NCBI RefSeq assembly: GCF_011038845.1 | Contig: NZ_JAAKDW010000006.1 | Coordinates: forward strand, 5,001 to 69,000 | Origin: Enterococcus sp. ZJ1622 | GTDB lineage: Bacteria; Bacillota; Bacilli; Lactobacillales; Enterococcaceae | Direction: 5' to 3' | DNA: 64,000 nucleotides | In this document: piece after piece, positions 26,891 to 36,877 of the stretch | Layout: the number at the start of each line of letters is the position of its first letter | How positions within the stretch are numbered: position 1 is the stretch's first letter | Notes under the pieces: generated by a model | The model's input: the letters and a program-made list of their open reading frames with translations, nothing else | What the model was told of the DNA's origin: nothing | The model's database searches: none | Translations under genes and position numbers: made by a program

Positions 26891-27337
26891 ATGCGAGCGG
26901 TGATCCAGCGAGTCAGCCAAGCTGCTGTGACGATCGATCAGCAGCAAGTCGGAAAAATCAGTCAAGGCCTGCTTGTGTTATTAGGAATCCATGAAACAGA
27001 TACGCAAGCAGATGTGGATTATCTGGTAAAAAAAATCACGCAGATGCGGATCTTTGAAGACGAACAAGGGAAAATGAATCGAAGTGTCGAAGATGTCGAT
27101 GGAGAGATCTTAAGCGTTTCGCAGTTCACTTTGTTTGCTGATACAAAAAAAGGCAACCGTCCAAGTTTTATTGCAGCGGCGCGTCCTGAAACAGCTATCC
27201 CGTTGTACGAATCCTTCAATCGGGGAATCGAAACCCGAGGGATAACTGTTGCTACTGGAAAATTCGGTGCGGATATGGACGTCTCGCTAATAAACGACGG
27301 ACCAGTAACGATCCTCATCGATTCTCAAAACAAATAA
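26891..27337 (+). CDS. dtd: D-aminoacyl-tRNA deacylase
   Basis: A 148-aa proofreading enzyme that removes D-amino acids (and glycine) from t[11 protein letters not shown] at the start, the catalytic SQFTLFA motif near residue 77 and the cross-subunit GPVT motif near 137 are present. It is 12 bases after rel with AGGAGG as SD. A strong terminator follows. Confidence 0.96.
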   Translation: MRAVIQRVSQAAVTIDQQQVGKISQGLLVLLGIHETDTQADVDYLVKKITQMRIFEDEQGKMNRSVEDVDGEILSVSQFTLFADTKKGNRPSFIAAARPETAIPLYESFNRGIETRGITVATGKFGADMDVSLINDGPVTILIDSQNK

Positions 27338-27359
27338 AGACAGCGACGTCTGTGACAAA

Positions 27360-27412
27360 GGCGGATCACCTAGAAATAGGGAACACTATTTCAGGTGATC
27401 CGCTTTATTTTT
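27360..27412 (+). terminator. Terminator of rel-dtd
   Basis: GCGGATCACCTAGAAATAG pairs with CTATTTCAGGTGATCCGC (one bulge), followed by TTTATTTTT. Confidence 0.9.
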
Positions 27413-27505
27413 ATGCCCTCATATGGATAAGCGCTTCTTTTGTCAGCAGCTTCAAAAAAAGTTAAGCTAATAATATAAGTTATTTTTTGTAGGAGGTTGC
27501 GTGAA

Positions 27506-28765
27506 ATGAAAGAAGTACCAGTTGTCGATATCAAGGTCACTGATTTAAGAAAAATGTATCAAAAAGGATACAAAATGTTGGAAGAATTGCGTACAGAAGC
27601 TGGCGCGCCCGTTGTCAAAGCAAAGATTTTCAATAAAGAGGCAATTGCGATATACGGATCGGCTGCTGCAAAGACCTTTTATGATCCCAGAAATTTCAAG
27701 CGAAAAGGAGCCATGCCGAAACTTGTGTTAAAAACACTTTTCGGACAAGGTGGTGTCCAGACGCTGGATGGCGCAGCACATCATCATCGTAAAAGTATCT
27801 TCATGGATCTGATGACACCGGAACGAATGGAAGAATACCATCGTCTTTTAGACAAGAATCTGACGCAGGCGCTTGAGGCGCAGCATGGAAAGTTTGAACT
27901 GTTCGATCTGAGTAAGAATGTCTTTTTCACTTCTATCTGCGAATGGTCAGGGATCAATTTGTCGAATCTTCCAAAAGAGGAAGTCGAAAAATTAGCGGAT
28001 TATCAAATCTCGATGATCAGCGGGACATTCACCTCGCCAATCGATCATATCAAAGGTGTCGAGAATCGTAAAAAATCAGAGAAATGGGCACAACAACTCA
28101 TTGAAGAAGCTCGGCAAAATCCAGTAGCAGGTAAAGAAGATGTCGCATTATACGCCTTTGCCCGTGCGACAGATTTGGATGGCGAATTGTTACCGATAGA
28201 AGTAGCTGCGGTTGAATTACTGAACATCATTCGGCCAACAGTCGCATTGACGGTCTGGGCGGCATTGATGGGACATGCGCTTTTCAGTCGTCCGGATCTG
28301 AGACAGCAGCTGAAAAATGACTTTGAGACATTGCAAGATCCGTTCATCCAAGAAATGCGTCGCTATTATCCATTTTTCCCGATGCTTCCTGCTATTTCTT
28401 TGAAAGATGTCGAAGTAGATGGGTATCTGATCCCAAAAGACAGTTGGGTGATTTTGGATCTTTATGGGACGGATCATGATGAACGGACAGTCGATGCCCC
28501 TGATTCGTTCATGATCAAACGTTATTTAGGAAGAGCAAAAAATATCTCCTATGAAGAAGAATACGAAATGATCGCACAAGGCGGAGGGGATTTTCGACAA
28601 ATGCATCGTTGTGCAGGCGAATGGATCACCTTGCACAGTTTGAGAGTTTTTTCCGACCAGTTAGTCAATAAATTCGAGTTCTCTGTACCAGAGCAAGACT
28701 GGACGATACCTTTCAATCAGTTTCCTACTTATCCCAATAGTCGAGCGTTGCTTTATAAAGACTGA
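27506..28765 (+). CDS. Cytochrome P450, CYP152-type fatty-acid peroxygenase
   Basis: A 419-aa P450 without a membrane anchor. The heme loop GGGDFRQMHRCAGE puts the Cys ligand at residue 369; the E-x-x-R pair is at 283-286. The I-helix acid-alcohol pair is replaced by Arg243-Pro244 (NIIRPTVA), the CYP152 signature that binds the fatty-acid carboxylate, allowing use of hydrogen peroxide instead of a reductase. Gln85 (GVQTLDG) resembles the B. subtilis hydroxylase BSbeta rather than the His85 of the decarboxylase OleT. No redox partner gene is nearby. AGGAGG is 9 bases before ATG 27506. Codon use looks native. Substrate inferred. Confidence 0.88.
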   Translation: MKEVPVVDIKVTDLRKMYQKGYKMLEELRTEAGAPVVKAKIFNKEAIAIYGSAAAKTFYDPRNFKRKGAMPKLVLKTLFGQGGVQTLDGAAHHHRKSIFMDLMTPERMEEYHRLLDKNLTQALEAQHGKFELFDLSKNVFFTSICEWSGINLSNLPKEEVEKLADYQISMISGTFTSPIDHIKGVENRKKSEKWAQQLIEEARQNPVAGKEDVALYAFARATDLDGELLPIEVAAVELLNIIRPTVALTVWAALMGHALFSRPDLRQQLKNDFETLQDPFIQEMRRYYPFFPMLPAISLKDVEVDGYLIPKDSWVILDLYGTDHDERTVDAPDSFMIKRYLGRAKNISYEEEYEMIAQGGGDFRQMHRCAGEWITLHSLRVFSDQLVNKFEFSVPEQDWTIPFNQFPTYPNSRALLYKD

Positions 28766-28769
28766 ACAA

Positions 28770-28889
28770 AAGGCTGTGAAAAAGCTGCTCTGCATCAAGC
28801 AGTAAGAACAATCAGATAAAAATAGCTTTCCATATTTTTCATCTGATTGGGCTTATTGCCGATAGGCTGTCTCTTGAACACCATTTACT
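28770..28889 (-). repeat. Copy of the ~121-bp intergenic repeat (inverse orientation)
   Basis: Read on the minus strand it runs GGTGTTCAAGAGACAGCC, CGGCAATAAG (28852-28861), an imperfect ATCAGAT...ATCTGAT hairpin and a tail GCTTGATGCAGAGCAGC. It is clearly related to the units at the right end of the window, closest to the one at 63815. It lies between the convergent P450 and aldo/keto reductase genes. Confidence 0.75.
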
Positions 28890-28890
28890 T

Positions 28891-28936
28891 AAAAAAAACG
28901 AGGCATGACAATCTTTGTCACGTCTCGTTTTTTATT
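28891..28936 (-). terminator. Terminator of the aldo/keto reductase gene
   Basis: AAAAACGAGGCATGACAA pairs with TTGTCACGTCTCGTTTTT (two imperfect pairs) around a 4-base loop. The flanking A-run and T-run allow action in both directions. Confidence 0.85.
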
Positions 28937-28950
28937 TTTCAGTCAACCAG

Positions 28951-29898
28951 TTAGAATCCTTGGAACAACCGATCAATCTCCTGATAGTCTTCATTCGATA
29001 GATGAATATCCAAGGATTTTGCGTTAGCAGCTACTTGTTCCGGTTTTTTTGCACCTGGAATCACTACAGATATCCGAGGATGTTTCATGTACCAAGCTAA
29101 AACCAACTGAGCAACAGAAGCCTCGTATTTATTCGCAATAGGACGCAGCTGATCCACTGCCTGCAGGATCGTTTCGAACCGTTCACCTTGGAAATCCGGG
29201 TTGTTTCTACGCGGATCGCCTTCGCTGAATTGTTTCTCTTGTCCAAGCTGATATTTACCTGTCAATAGACCGGAAGCAAGTGGGAAATAAGGAACGAAGC
29301 TGATCTTGTTTTGTTCAAGATAAGGAAACAGCTCTTTTTCGGCTGACCGATGGATCAGGCTGAATTTATCTTCTACTACGTCTACATAACCATCTTGATT
29401 TGCTTCTTTCAATTGCTCAAGCGAAAAATTAGAGACACCCACAGCCCGGATCTTCCCAGCTTCTTTCAATTCATGCAAAGCTGCAACTGCTTCGTTTTTG
29501 GGCGTTGATTCATCTGGGAAATGGATATAAAAGATATCGATGTAGTCTGTCTGCAATCGTCTCAAGGCGTTTTCGACAGATTGCTTGAGAAATTCTGGAG
29601 AATTATCGAATGTTCTTTTTTCGTTTGGTACATGTGCAGCTTTCGTTGCGATCATGATGCGTGAACGATCGTAATCTTTTTCTTTCAAAACTTCGCCGAT
29701 CAATTCTTCAGACCGCCCGTTTCCATATGCGTAAGCAGTATCGATCAAGTTGATACCGTTATCTAATGCTGTTCGCACGACTTGTTTTCCGACTGCGTCT
29801 TCCAGATTGGAAAAAAGGTTATGTCCGTCCACCGCATTTGCACCTAGACCTAGCTGTTCTGCGTAGACTTGTGAATGTCCGATTCTTATTTCTGCCAT
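28951..29898 (-). CDS. Aldo/keto reductase
   Basis: A 315-aa NADPH-dependent oxidoreductase of the AKR fold, similar to the B. subtilis YhdN/IolS group. The catalytic tetrad is visible: Asp53, Tyr58 (DTAYAYGNGRSEE), Lys86 (ATKAAH) and His126 (YIHFPD). VGVSNF and the C-terminal VIPGAKKPEQ cofactor-binding motif are present. GGAGG precedes the ATG. Monocistronic. Substrate cannot be predicted. Confidence 0.9.
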   Translation of the reverse strand: MAEIRIGHSQVYAEQLGLGANAVDGHNLFSNLEDAVGKQVVRTALDNGINLIDTAYAYGNGRSEELIGEVLKEKDYDRSRIMIATKAAHVPNEKRTFDNSPEFLKQSVENALRRLQTDYIDIFYIHFPDESTPKNEAVAALHELKEAGKIRAVGVSNFSLEQLKEANQDGYVDVVEDKFSLIHRSAEKELFPYLEQNKISFVPYFPLASGLLTGKYQLGQEKQFSEGDPRRNNPDFQGERFETILQAVDQLRPIANKYEASVAQLVLAWYMKHPRISVVIPGAKKPEQVAANAKSLDIHLSNEDYQEIDRLFQGF

Positions 29899-30013
29899 AG
29901 TTGTTACCTCCTTTTTTCTTTAGTCTAAAACAAAAAAATAAAAAGCCAAACTAAAACGTCTTTCTCAGCGATAAAAGTTTCTTGGATGAAAAAGATACTG
30001 ATTCTGCTTGACT

Positions 30014-30041
30014 TTGCCAGCTGTTTTTAGTAGGTTATAAG
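30014..30041 (+). promoter_or_regulatory. Probable promoter of the hisS-aspS leader
   Basis: TTGCCA (30014-30019), 16 bases, TATAAG (30036-30041), just ahead of the T-box leader. Confidence 0.5.
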
Positions 30042-30055
30042 TAATATCGAAATAT

Positions 30056-30290
30056 CAATGAAAGAGCGAGTAAGTTCCTGATGCTTTACAAGAGAGAATC
30101 ATCGTGGCTGGAAATGATTCAAGGGATTAGTTACTGAAAAGACACTCTGGAGATGGACGAGTGCAAAGCCGTCCCGCGTACGAGCGTTATTCGTGAGAGG
30201 AAAGAGGAATCTTTCGAAATTAGGTGGTACCGTGTATGACTTTTCATTCACCCTTGTTCATTTTGGACAAGGGTGAATTTTTTTATTTTT
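30056..30290 (+). promoter_or_regulatory. T-box riboswitch controlling hisS-aspS
   Basis: The gap before hisS holds a T-box leader. Stem I has lower pairs AGAG (30063-30066)/CTCT (30145-30148), the AGTA motif, and a specifier loop whose 3' strand reads GAAAAGACA: GAC (Asp) at 30141-30143 followed by A, with CAC (His) at 30143-30145 sharing one base. The T-box core AGGTGGTACCGTG is at 30222-30234 with a TGGT acceptor-binding bulge. A terminator hairpin follows at 30246-30285. Uncharged tRNA would stabilise the antiterminator and allow expression. Position is canonical for GAC; see findings. Confidence 0.9.
30246..30285 (+). terminator. Regulated terminator of the T-box leader
   Basis: A 14-bp stem, ATTCACCCTTGTTC (30246-30259) with GGACAAGGGTGAAT (30265-30278), then T7. 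Confidence 0.93.
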
Positions 30291-30317
30291 ACATAGCCAA
30301 GAAAAGGAGAGAATATT

Positions 30318-31610
30318 ATGAGTTTCCAAAGACCAAAAGGAACCAATGACATATTACCTGGTGAATCAGAAAAGTGGCAATTTGTCGAAGAGACAGCACG
30401 CTTATTATTCAGAGATTACCAATACAATGAGATCCGTACACCGATTTTTGAACATTATGAAGTGATCTCTAGAAGTGTTGGCGATACAACAGATATCGTT
30501 TCAAAAGAAATGTATGATTTTTATGACAAAGGCGAGCGGCATGTCACGCTTCGTCCAGAAGGCACCGCTCCGATCGTCCGTTCATTTGTAGAACACAAAC
30601 TATTCGGACCAGAGTATGCCAAACCTTTCAAAACGTTTTATATGGGACCAATGTTTCGTTATGAACGTCCGCAAAAAGGGCGTTTACGCCAATTCCATCA
30701 AATCGGTGTAGAAGCATTCGGCTCAGAAAACCCAGCGACTGATGTGGAAAGCATGGTGATGGCACTTGATTTCTTCAAACAGTTAGGCATCTCCCAGATT
30801 CGGTTAGTGATCAATTCATTAGGGGATAAAGAAACTCGTCAGGCTTATCGTCAGGCGCTGATCGATTATCTTGTTCCTTTCGAGGAAGAATTGAGTGAAG
30901 ACTCAAAACGCCGTCTGCATGAAAACCCGTTACGCGTGCTCGACAGCAAAGATAAACGAGATCAAAAATTCGTGGCAGATGCCCCATCTATCCTGGATTA
31001 TTTAAGTGAGACTGCGCAAAAGCATTTTGATACGGTTGTTGCGATGCTGGATGCTTTGGAAGTCCCTTATGAAATCGACAGCAATATGGTCCGAGGCTTG
31101 GATTATTACACTCACACGATCTTTGAGATCATGAGCGATGCACCGAAAATGGGGGCGCAAGCAACGATTTGTGCAGGTGGACGTTATGACAATCTAGTCG
31201 AAGAGTTGGGCGGACCTGCTACACCCGGCTTTGGTTTTGCCATGGGGATCGAGCGTCTGCTGCTGACAATGGAGGCAGAAGAAGTAGTGATCCCGGCTTT
31301 CAACGAGCTAGATGCTTACGTTGTTGCACTTGGAGAAGAAACCAATATCGAAGCATTGAAAGTCGTTCAAGCTATCCGTAATTTCGGATTTTCTGCCGAT
31401 CGGGATTTTATGAATCGAAAAGCGAAAGCACAATTCAAGACGGCCGATAAAGCCAATGCGAAGTTAGTGCTGGTGCTCGGTGAAGATGAACTAGCCAATC
31501 AGACGATCACAGTCAAAGCGATGGCTAGCCGTAAAGAACAAAGTTTCCCATTACAAGAAGTCTATGAACATTTCGATGAAGTCTATGATGAAATGACTTT
31601 ATTTGAATAG
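30318..31610 (+). CDS. hisS: Histidyl-tRNA synthetase
   Basis: A 430-aa class II synthetase. Motif 1 in the N-terminal region, motif 2 with [18 protein letters not shown] near 113-130, the His-specific [12 protein letters not shown] near 257 and motif 3 [11 protein letters not shown] near 305 are present, then a C-terminal anticodon-binding domain. AAGGAGAG lies before the ATG. First gene of the T-box operon; aspS follows after 13 bases. Confidence 0.97.
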   Translation: MSFQRPKGTNDILPGESEKWQFVEETARLLFRDYQYNEIRTPIFEHYEVISRSVGDTTDIVSKEMYDFYDKGERHVTLRPEGTAPIVRSFVEHKLFGPEYAKPFKTFYMGPMFRYERPQKGRLRQFHQIGVEAFGSENPATDVESMVMALDFFKQLGISQIRLVINSLGDKETRQAYRQALIDYLVPFEEELSEDSKRRLHENPLRVLDSKDKRDQKFVADAPSILDYLSETAQKHFDTVVAMLDALEVPYEIDSNMVRGLDYYTHTIFEIMSDAPKMGAQATICAGGRYDNLVEELGGPATPGFGFAMGIERLLLTMEAEEVVIPAFNELDAYVVALGEETNIEALKVVQAIRNFGFSADRDFMNRKAKAQFKTADKANAKLVLVLGEDELANQTITVKAMASRKEQSFPLQEVYEHFDEVYDEMTLFE

Positions 31611-31623
31611 GAGGAAGAAATAA

Positions 31624-33393
31624 ATGGCACAAAGAACAAACTACTGCGGATTGATTTCCGATAAGCAATTAGAACAGACAGTTACGTTAAAAGGCTGGGT
31701 CCAAAAACGCCGTGATCTTGGCGGTGTGATCTTTATTGATTTGCGCGATCGTGAAGGGATCGTCCAAATCGTATTCAATCCTGAAATCAATAAAGAAGCG
31801 TGGGCAGTGGCAGACAAATGCCGCAGTGAATACGTGATCGAAGTAACAGGTGTGGTCAAAAATCGCGGCGAAAATGCAGTGAATCCGAAAATGGCTACTG
31901 GTGCTTTCGAAGTGATTGCAAGCGAGATCGTGATCTTGAACCAAGCGAAGACACCACCATTCCCGATTGAAGATGAACAGTCTGTCAGCGATGAGATCCG
32001 CTTGAAATACCGGTATTTAGACTTGCGACGTCCAAAAATGACAAAAAATATCAAACTGAGAAATGATACGACAAAAGCGATCCGTCATTATCTGGATGAC
32101 CATGATTTCTTAGATATCGAAACACCGTATTTAGGCAAATCAACACCAGAAGGAGCACGTGATTATCTCGTTCCTTCCCGTATCCATGCAGGGCATTTTT
32201 ATGCATTGCCTCAATCACCTCAGCTATTCAAGCAATTATTGATGAATGCTGGATTCGACCGTTATTATCAAATCGTCCGCTGTTTCCGAGATGAAGATCT
32301 GCGTGGCGATCGTCAGCCTGAATTTACACAAGTGGATATTGAAACGACTTTCTTGACTGCTGAAGAAATCCAGACATATACAGAAGGATTGATCGCCAAG
32401 GTGATGAAAGATGTCCGCGGAATCGATGTGACATTGCCATTTCCACGTATGTCTTATGATGAGGCAATGGCGCGTTACGGTAGCGACAAACCAGATACAC
32501 GTTTTGATATGGAATTGATCGATCTGAGCGACACGGTCAAAGAAGTGGAATTCAAAGTGTTCCAGATGGCTTTGGAAAATGGCGGTGTCGTCAAAGCATT
32601 GAATGCAAAAGGTGCTGCTAGCCGTTATTCTCGTAAAGACTTGGATCATTTAGGTCAATATGTCGGACAATTCGGTGCAAAAGGTCTTGCTTGGCTGAAA
32701 GTGGAAGAAGACGGATTGAAAGGACCAATCGCTAAATTTATGGGAGAACATGCAGAAGCGATCATTCAAGCAACTGACGCGAAAGCAGGCGACCTGTTAT
32801 TGTTCGGTGCAGATAAAAAAGAAATTGTTGCAGCCGCATTAGGTGCAGTTCGTACACGTCTTGCAAAAGAATTAGGCTTGATCGATGAATCGAAATTCAA
32901 TTTCTTATGGATCACTGACTGGCCACAATTTGAATATTCTGAAGAAGAAGGACGCTATGTATCTGCTCACCATCCATTCACGATGCCAAAAGCACAAGAC
33001 GTACCGTTGTTAGCAGAAGATCCTGCTAAAGTGTATGCGGAAGCTTATGATATCGTCTTGAATGGCTATGAATTAGGTGGAGGTTCGATCCGTATCCATA
33101 CGCGCGAACTGCAAGAAAAAGTCCTTGAAACACTAGGATTCACAAAAGAACAAATGGAAGAACAATTCGGATTCTTGCTGACAGCGTTAGATTACGGTTT
33201 CCCTCCACACGGTGGTATCGCCTTGGGATTGGATCGCTTTGCTATGCTTCTTGCCGGTGAGGACAATATCCGTGAAGTGATCGCTTTCCCTAAAAACGGT
33301 AAAGCAGCGGATGTCATGAGCGATGCGCCAAGTCTAGTATCGCCTCTGCAACTGTTCGAATTGAATATCGATGTGACAAGTGTAGAAGAATAG
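31624..33393 (+). CDS. aspS: Aspartyl-tRNA synthetase
   Basis: A 589-aa bacterial-type class II synthetase. It has an N-terminal OB anticodon-binding domain, motif 2 ([16 protein letters not shown]), the bacterial GAD insertion and motif 3 ([11 protein letters not shown]). Whether it charges tRNA-Asn as well cannot be told by eye. It is 13 bases after hisS with GGAGGAAG as SD. A terminator follows. Confidence 0.97.
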   Translation: MAQRTNYCGLISDKQLEQTVTLKGWVQKRRDLGGVIFIDLRDREGIVQIVFNPEINKEAWAVADKCRSEYVIEVTGVVKNRGENAVNPKMATGAFEVIASEIVILNQAKTPPFPIEDEQSVSDEIRLKYRYLDLRRPKMTKNIKLRNDTTKAIRHYLDDHDFLDIETPYLGKSTPEGARDYLVPSRIHAGHFYALPQSPQLFKQLLMNAGFDRYYQIVRCFRDEDLRGDRQPEFTQVDIETTFLTAEEIQTYTEGLIAKVMKDVRGIDVTLPFPRMSYDEAMARYGSDKPDTRFDMELIDLSDTVKEVEFKVFQMALENGGVVKALNAKGAASRYSRKDLDHLGQYVGQFGAKGLAWLKVEEDGLKGPIAKFMGEHAEAIIQATDAKAGDLLLFGADKKEIVAAALGAVRTRLAKELGLIDESKFNFLWITDWPQFEYSEEEGRYVSAHHPFTMPKAQDVPLLAEDPAKVYAEAYDIVLNGYELGGGSIRIHTRELQEKVLETLGFTKEQMEEQFGFLLTALDYGFPPHGGIALGLDRFAMLLAGEDNIREVIAFPKNGKAADVMSDAPSLVSPLQLFELNIDVTSVEE

Positions 33394-33512
33394 AAGACAG
33401 CGACTCACTTGCATTCTTCATGACTTCATACAAATGAGAAATACTTCGTGGGTAGGCCATTTCTATAAATTTGGCATAAATTTTATTCTCACTGTAAAAA
33501 CTGTCATTGAAA

Positions 33513-33562
33513 CCTGTGAAGAGATCATACGAGGCATCCTCTGATCTCTTCGCAGGATTTTT
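33513..33562 (+). terminator. Terminator of hisS-aspS
   Basis: CCTGTGAAGAGATCA (33513-33527) pairs with TGATCTCTTCGCAGG (33542-33556), then ATTTTTAG. Confidence 0.85.
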
Positions 33563-33585
33563 AGATTATAGACTCTTCTGTCATC

Positions 33586-33613
33586 TTGATTTAATTGAAA
33601 AACACTTTATAAT
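33586..33613 (+). promoter_or_regulatory. Promoter of the YitT-family gene
   Basis: TTGATT (33586-33591), 16 bases, TATAAT (33608-33613), about 30 bases before the start. Confidence 0.65.
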
Positions 33614-33644
33614 GAAGCCATAACATATGAAGCGGGGCTTTTTC

Positions 33645-34520
33645 ATGAAAAAAACTTTCGAAAATTGGGCTTACCATGATTATACGACCAAACTTTCGGT
33701 ATCTATTGTTTATGCACTTATCGCATCGGTTGCATTGAATTTCTTTTATCAGCCAGGACACATCTATTCAAGTGGAATCACTGGTCTAGCGCAGATCTTG
33801 ACGACATTATCCAAGTCGCTGATCGGCTTTGAAGTACCAGTATCGACAACGCTTTACTTGCTGAATATCCCTTTGTTTGTTCTTGCATGGTTAAAGATAG
33901 GGAAAAAATTCACGATATTTACATTTATCACAGTCACGCTTACATCGTTATGTATCCACATCCTTCCGGAAACGGTCCTTTCGACAGACCCGATCATCTG
34001 CGCGCTATTTGGCGGAGCTGTGATGGGATTAGGGATCGGATTAGCTTTGAGGAACGGATTATCCTCAGGAGGATTGGATATCGTCAGTATCACGATCCGC
34101 AAAAAAACAGGTAAATCGATCGGCTCCATCTCGATTTACTTCAATGCACTGATCGTGTTCGTTGCAGGGATTCTTTTTGGTTGGCAATATATGTTTTACA
34201 GTACGCTGTCGATCTTTGTCAGCGGGAAAGTAACAGATGTTGTTTATACTAAGCAAAAGAAAATGCAAGTGATGATCGTTACGAAACATCCGGAAAAAGT
34301 AGTAAATGAGATCCAGAATTGCATGCGCCGGGGGATCACGATCATCAATGAAGCGGAAGGGGCTTATAAACACGATAAGCAGACCGTCCTGATGACTATT
34401 GTTACACGATATGAGTTGCCTTTGCTAAGAGAGGCGATGAAAGCTTCTGATCCGCAAGCGTTCGTTAGCATTGCTGAAAACGTCCAGATTCTTGGACGAT
34501 TTTATGAAGATGGTATCTAA
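33645..34520 (+). CDS. YitT family membrane protein
   Basis: A 291-aa integral membrane protein. The N-terminal 2/3 holds the DUF161 repeats with about five hydrophobic helices, including the GSSGG-like LSSGGLDIVS motif near 140-150. The C-terminal part (about residue 205 on) is a soluble DUF2179 domain (MIVTKHPEKVVNEI). The transported molecule, if any, is unknown. Two ATGs are possible (33627 and 33645); the second is 7 bases after GGGG and fits family N-termini better. Confidence 0.85.
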   Translation: MKKTFENWAYHDYTTKLSVSIVYALIASVALNFFYQPGHIYSSGITGLAQILTTLSKSLIGFEVPVSTTLYLLNIPLFVLAWLKIGKKFTIFTFITVTLTSLCIHILPETVLSTDPIICALFGGAVMGLGIGLALRNGLSSGGLDIVSITIRKKTGKSIGSISIYFNALIVFVAGILFGWQYMFYSTLSIFVSGKVTDVVYTKQKKMQVMIVTKHPEKVVNEIQNCMRRGITIINEAEGAYKHDKQTVLMTIVTRYELPLLREAMKASDPQAFVSIAENVQILGRFYEDGI

Positions 34521-34551
34521 AAGTCAAAGAACAAAGTTTACTGAGGACATC

Positions 34552-34588
34552 GCTGTAGACAGACATTTGTTTGTCTGCAGCTTTTTTC
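34552..34588 (+). terminator. Terminator of the YitT-family gene
   Basis: GCTGTAGACA pairs with TGTCTGCAGC across 10 bases, followed by T6. Confidence 0.85.
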
Positions 34589-34722
34589 TATCAAAGTGTC
34601 TCTGTCAACAGAAATTACCGTATCTAAATTTGAAAATTTCTTAAAGTTAAGAAAAAATATGTTCATTTTTTAAAAATTATGGGATGATAGAAAAAAGTAG
34701 TAAAGAAATGACAAAGTTTTAC

Positions 34723-34751
34723 TTGCTATTTTCACTTAATACTCGTATATT
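34723..34751 (+). promoter_or_regulatory. Promoter of oatA
   Basis: TTGCTA (34723-34728), 17 bases, TATATT (34746-34751), about 38 bases before oatA, within a very AT-rich 170-base stretch that shows nothing else recognisable. Confidence 0.55.
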
Positions 34752-34788
34752 ACGAATGAAAAAAGTTTATGAAAAGTTGGAATATTGA

Positions 34789-36708
34789 ATGGAAAAACAA
34801 AAAAGGTTGAAAAAAAGCCGCTACATCACCGGATTTGATGGTATTCGTTCTTTAGCCGTAGTTGGTGTGATCTTATACCATCTTTTGCCAACCAGTATGA
34901 AAGGCGGCTATTTGGGCGTTCCGATTTTTTTCGTGGTGTCAGGTTATCTGATCACTGACCTGCTTCGACAGGAATGGGAACAAAATGGAAAGATCAATAT
35001 TTGGCAATTTTATGTTCGACGGATGAAAAGACTTTATCCGGGGCTGGTGTTTCTTCTAGTCACTGCTTCTGCATACATCACATTGTTCCAACGAGGGTTA
35101 TTGAATAATCTTCGAGGCGTCGTTGTCAGTAGTCTGCTTTATGTCAACAACTGGTGGCAGATCAATAACGGGTTATCTTATTTTGATCGATTTGCCAACG
35201 AATCGCCGTTCACACATATATGGTCCTTAGCGGTCGAAGGACAGAATTATTTGATTTGGCCGCCGCTGTTTGTTTTACTGATGGTTTTTGTCCGTAAACG
35301 CAAGTGGATTTTCTACACAGTTCTGGGGACAGCGATGGCTTCTGCTGTTTTGATGATGATCATGTATACGCCAGGTGGAGATCCGACCAGAATTTACTAT
35401 GGGACGGATACACGCTTGTTTTCGATATGGATGGGAAGCGCTCTTGCGTTTGTCTGGCCAAGTACGCGATTGAAGGAAAATATTCCGAAGCAGGCGAAGC
35501 GGGTGTTGAATAGCGCTGGACTGGTTTCCTTAGCCGCTTTGATCCTCAGTTTCTTTTTGCTAGATGATCATTACAGCTTTGTTTACTACGGCGGAATGCT
35601 TCTTGTCAGTCTATTCTGCGTCGTCTTAGTAGCTGTTACAGCTCATCCTGGCGCTAGTTTGAATCGTTGGCTGACAAATCCGGTCTTCACTTGGATCGGT
35701 AAACGAAGCTACGGGATCTATTTATATCAATTCCCCGTAATGATTTTTTACGAAGCGAAAGTATCCGATATCGCAGACCATGTCTTGCTCCATACGATCA
35801 TTGAGATCTCTTTGATCCTGATCATCAGCGAGCTTTCTTACCGCTATATCGAACGTCCGCTTGCTCGTTTTGACTACAGCCAGACATTTAAGACAATCAA
35901 GAGCTGGTTCCAAAAGCCGATTGTCAGCAGACAAAAACCATGGGTCATCCCTGGTACGCTGATTACAGTCGTTGCTTTAGTCGGTTTTGTCACGGCACCT
36001 AAAAATGCAGTGACTGCAGACCAGAAGCAGTTGCAAGAAAAAATCGCACAAAGCAAGAAACTGGCAGAAGAAAGCAAAAAAAATTCAGAGAACGTGACAA
36101 GTACCGTCGATCAAACGATCCTTGACAAATATGATTTGACGAAGGCACAAGGAAACAAAGCACAGAAACTGGAGTTAACAGCTTTTGGTGACTCTGTGAT
36201 GCTGGACGCAGCAACTGATCTACAGGAACTTTATCCAAAAGTAGTTGTAGATGGAGACGTTGGGCGGCAATTATACGCAAGTGTCCCTTATATCGAAGAC
36301 TTGAAAAAACAAAAACTACTGAAAGATACCGTGCTGATCGGGCTTGGAACGAATGGTTCGTTCTCAGAAGATCAATTTGATAGCGTAATGGATGCAATCG
36401 GCGATCGAAAAGTGTACTGGGTCAATGTCCGCGTTCCGACAAAACGCTGGCAAAATGACGTCAATGCGATGCTTGAGCAAATGGCGAAGAAATACGATAA
36501 CATGACACTGATCGACTGGTATAGCTACAGCAACGGTCATAGTGAGTGGTTCTACGATGATCAGGTACATCCGAATCCAGAAGGAATGACTCATTACGTT
36601 CATTTAGTGAGTGAAGCACTATTAGGTGGAAGTTCTAGCAACAAGCAAACGGTCAAAACAACGACGAGTAACGCTGCAAATGATGAAATGAGTGGCTCAG
36701 AACAATAA
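34789..36708 (+). CDS. oatA: Peptidoglycan O-acetyltransferase OatA
   Basis: A 639-aa two-domain enzyme that moves acetyl groups across the membrane to MurNAc C6-OH, giving lysozyme resistance. The N-terminal acyltransferase-3 domain (about residues 10-410, ten or more helices) begins GFDGIRSLAVVGV with the family His in LYHLLP. The extracellular SGNH domain has the nucleophile in FGDSVMLD near 467, GLGTNGS near 517 and the Asp/His pair in DQVHPNPEG near 591. A Ser/Thr/Asn-rich tail ends it. A Lys/Gln coiled stretch links the domains. Monocistronic with its own promoter and terminator. Confidence 0.92.
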   Translation: MEKQKRLKKSRYITGFDGIRSLAVVGVILYHLLPTSMKGGYLGVPIFFVVSGYLITDLLRQEWEQNGKINIWQFYVRRMKRLYPGLVFLLVTASAYITLFQRGLLNNLRGVVVSSLLYVNNWWQINNGLSYFDRFANESPFTHIWSLAVEGQNYLIWPPLFVLLMVFVRKRKWIFYTVLGTAMASAVLMMIMYTPGGDPTRIYYGTDTRLFSIWMGSALAFVWPSTRLKENIPKQAKRVLNSAGLVSLAALILSFFLLDDHYSFVYYGGMLLVSLFCVVLVAVTAHPGASLNRWLTNPVFTWIGKRSYGIYLYQFPVMIFYEAKVSDIADHVLLHTIIEISLILIISELSYRYIERPLARFDYSQTFKTIKSWFQKPIVSRQKPWVIPGTLITVVALVGFVTAPKNAVTADQKQLQEKIAQSKKLAEESKKNSENVTSTVDQTILDKYDLTKAQGNKAQKLELTAFGDSVMLDAATDLQELYPKVVVDGDVGRQLYASVPYIEDLKKQKLLKDTVLIGLGTNGSFSEDQFDSVMDAIGDRKVYWVNVRVPTKRWQNDVNAMLEQMAKKYDNMTLIDWYSYSNGHSEWFYDDQVHPNPEGMTHYVHLVSEALLGGSSSNKQTVKTTTSNAANDEMSGSEQ

Positions 36709-36803
36709 AACTCGTAGTAAAAAGATTGGCTTCTTCGTTCAATGGATGATGGATTTCGATCGAACCATGAGAAGAATCTATCTAGGCAAGTTGACGAAAA
36801 GTC

Positions 36804-36852
36804 AAAAAGATTCAGACAAACACTGTTACTGGTTTGTCTGAATCTTTTTTTG
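36804..36852. terminator. Bidirectional terminator between oatA and the GIY-YIG gene
   Basis: AGATTCAGACAAAC (36808-36821) pairs with GTTTGTCTGAATCT (36832-36845), with A5 on the left and T7 on the right. Confidence 0.88.
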
Positions 36853-36877
36853 TTCGCCGATATAGAGAAAAAACAAA

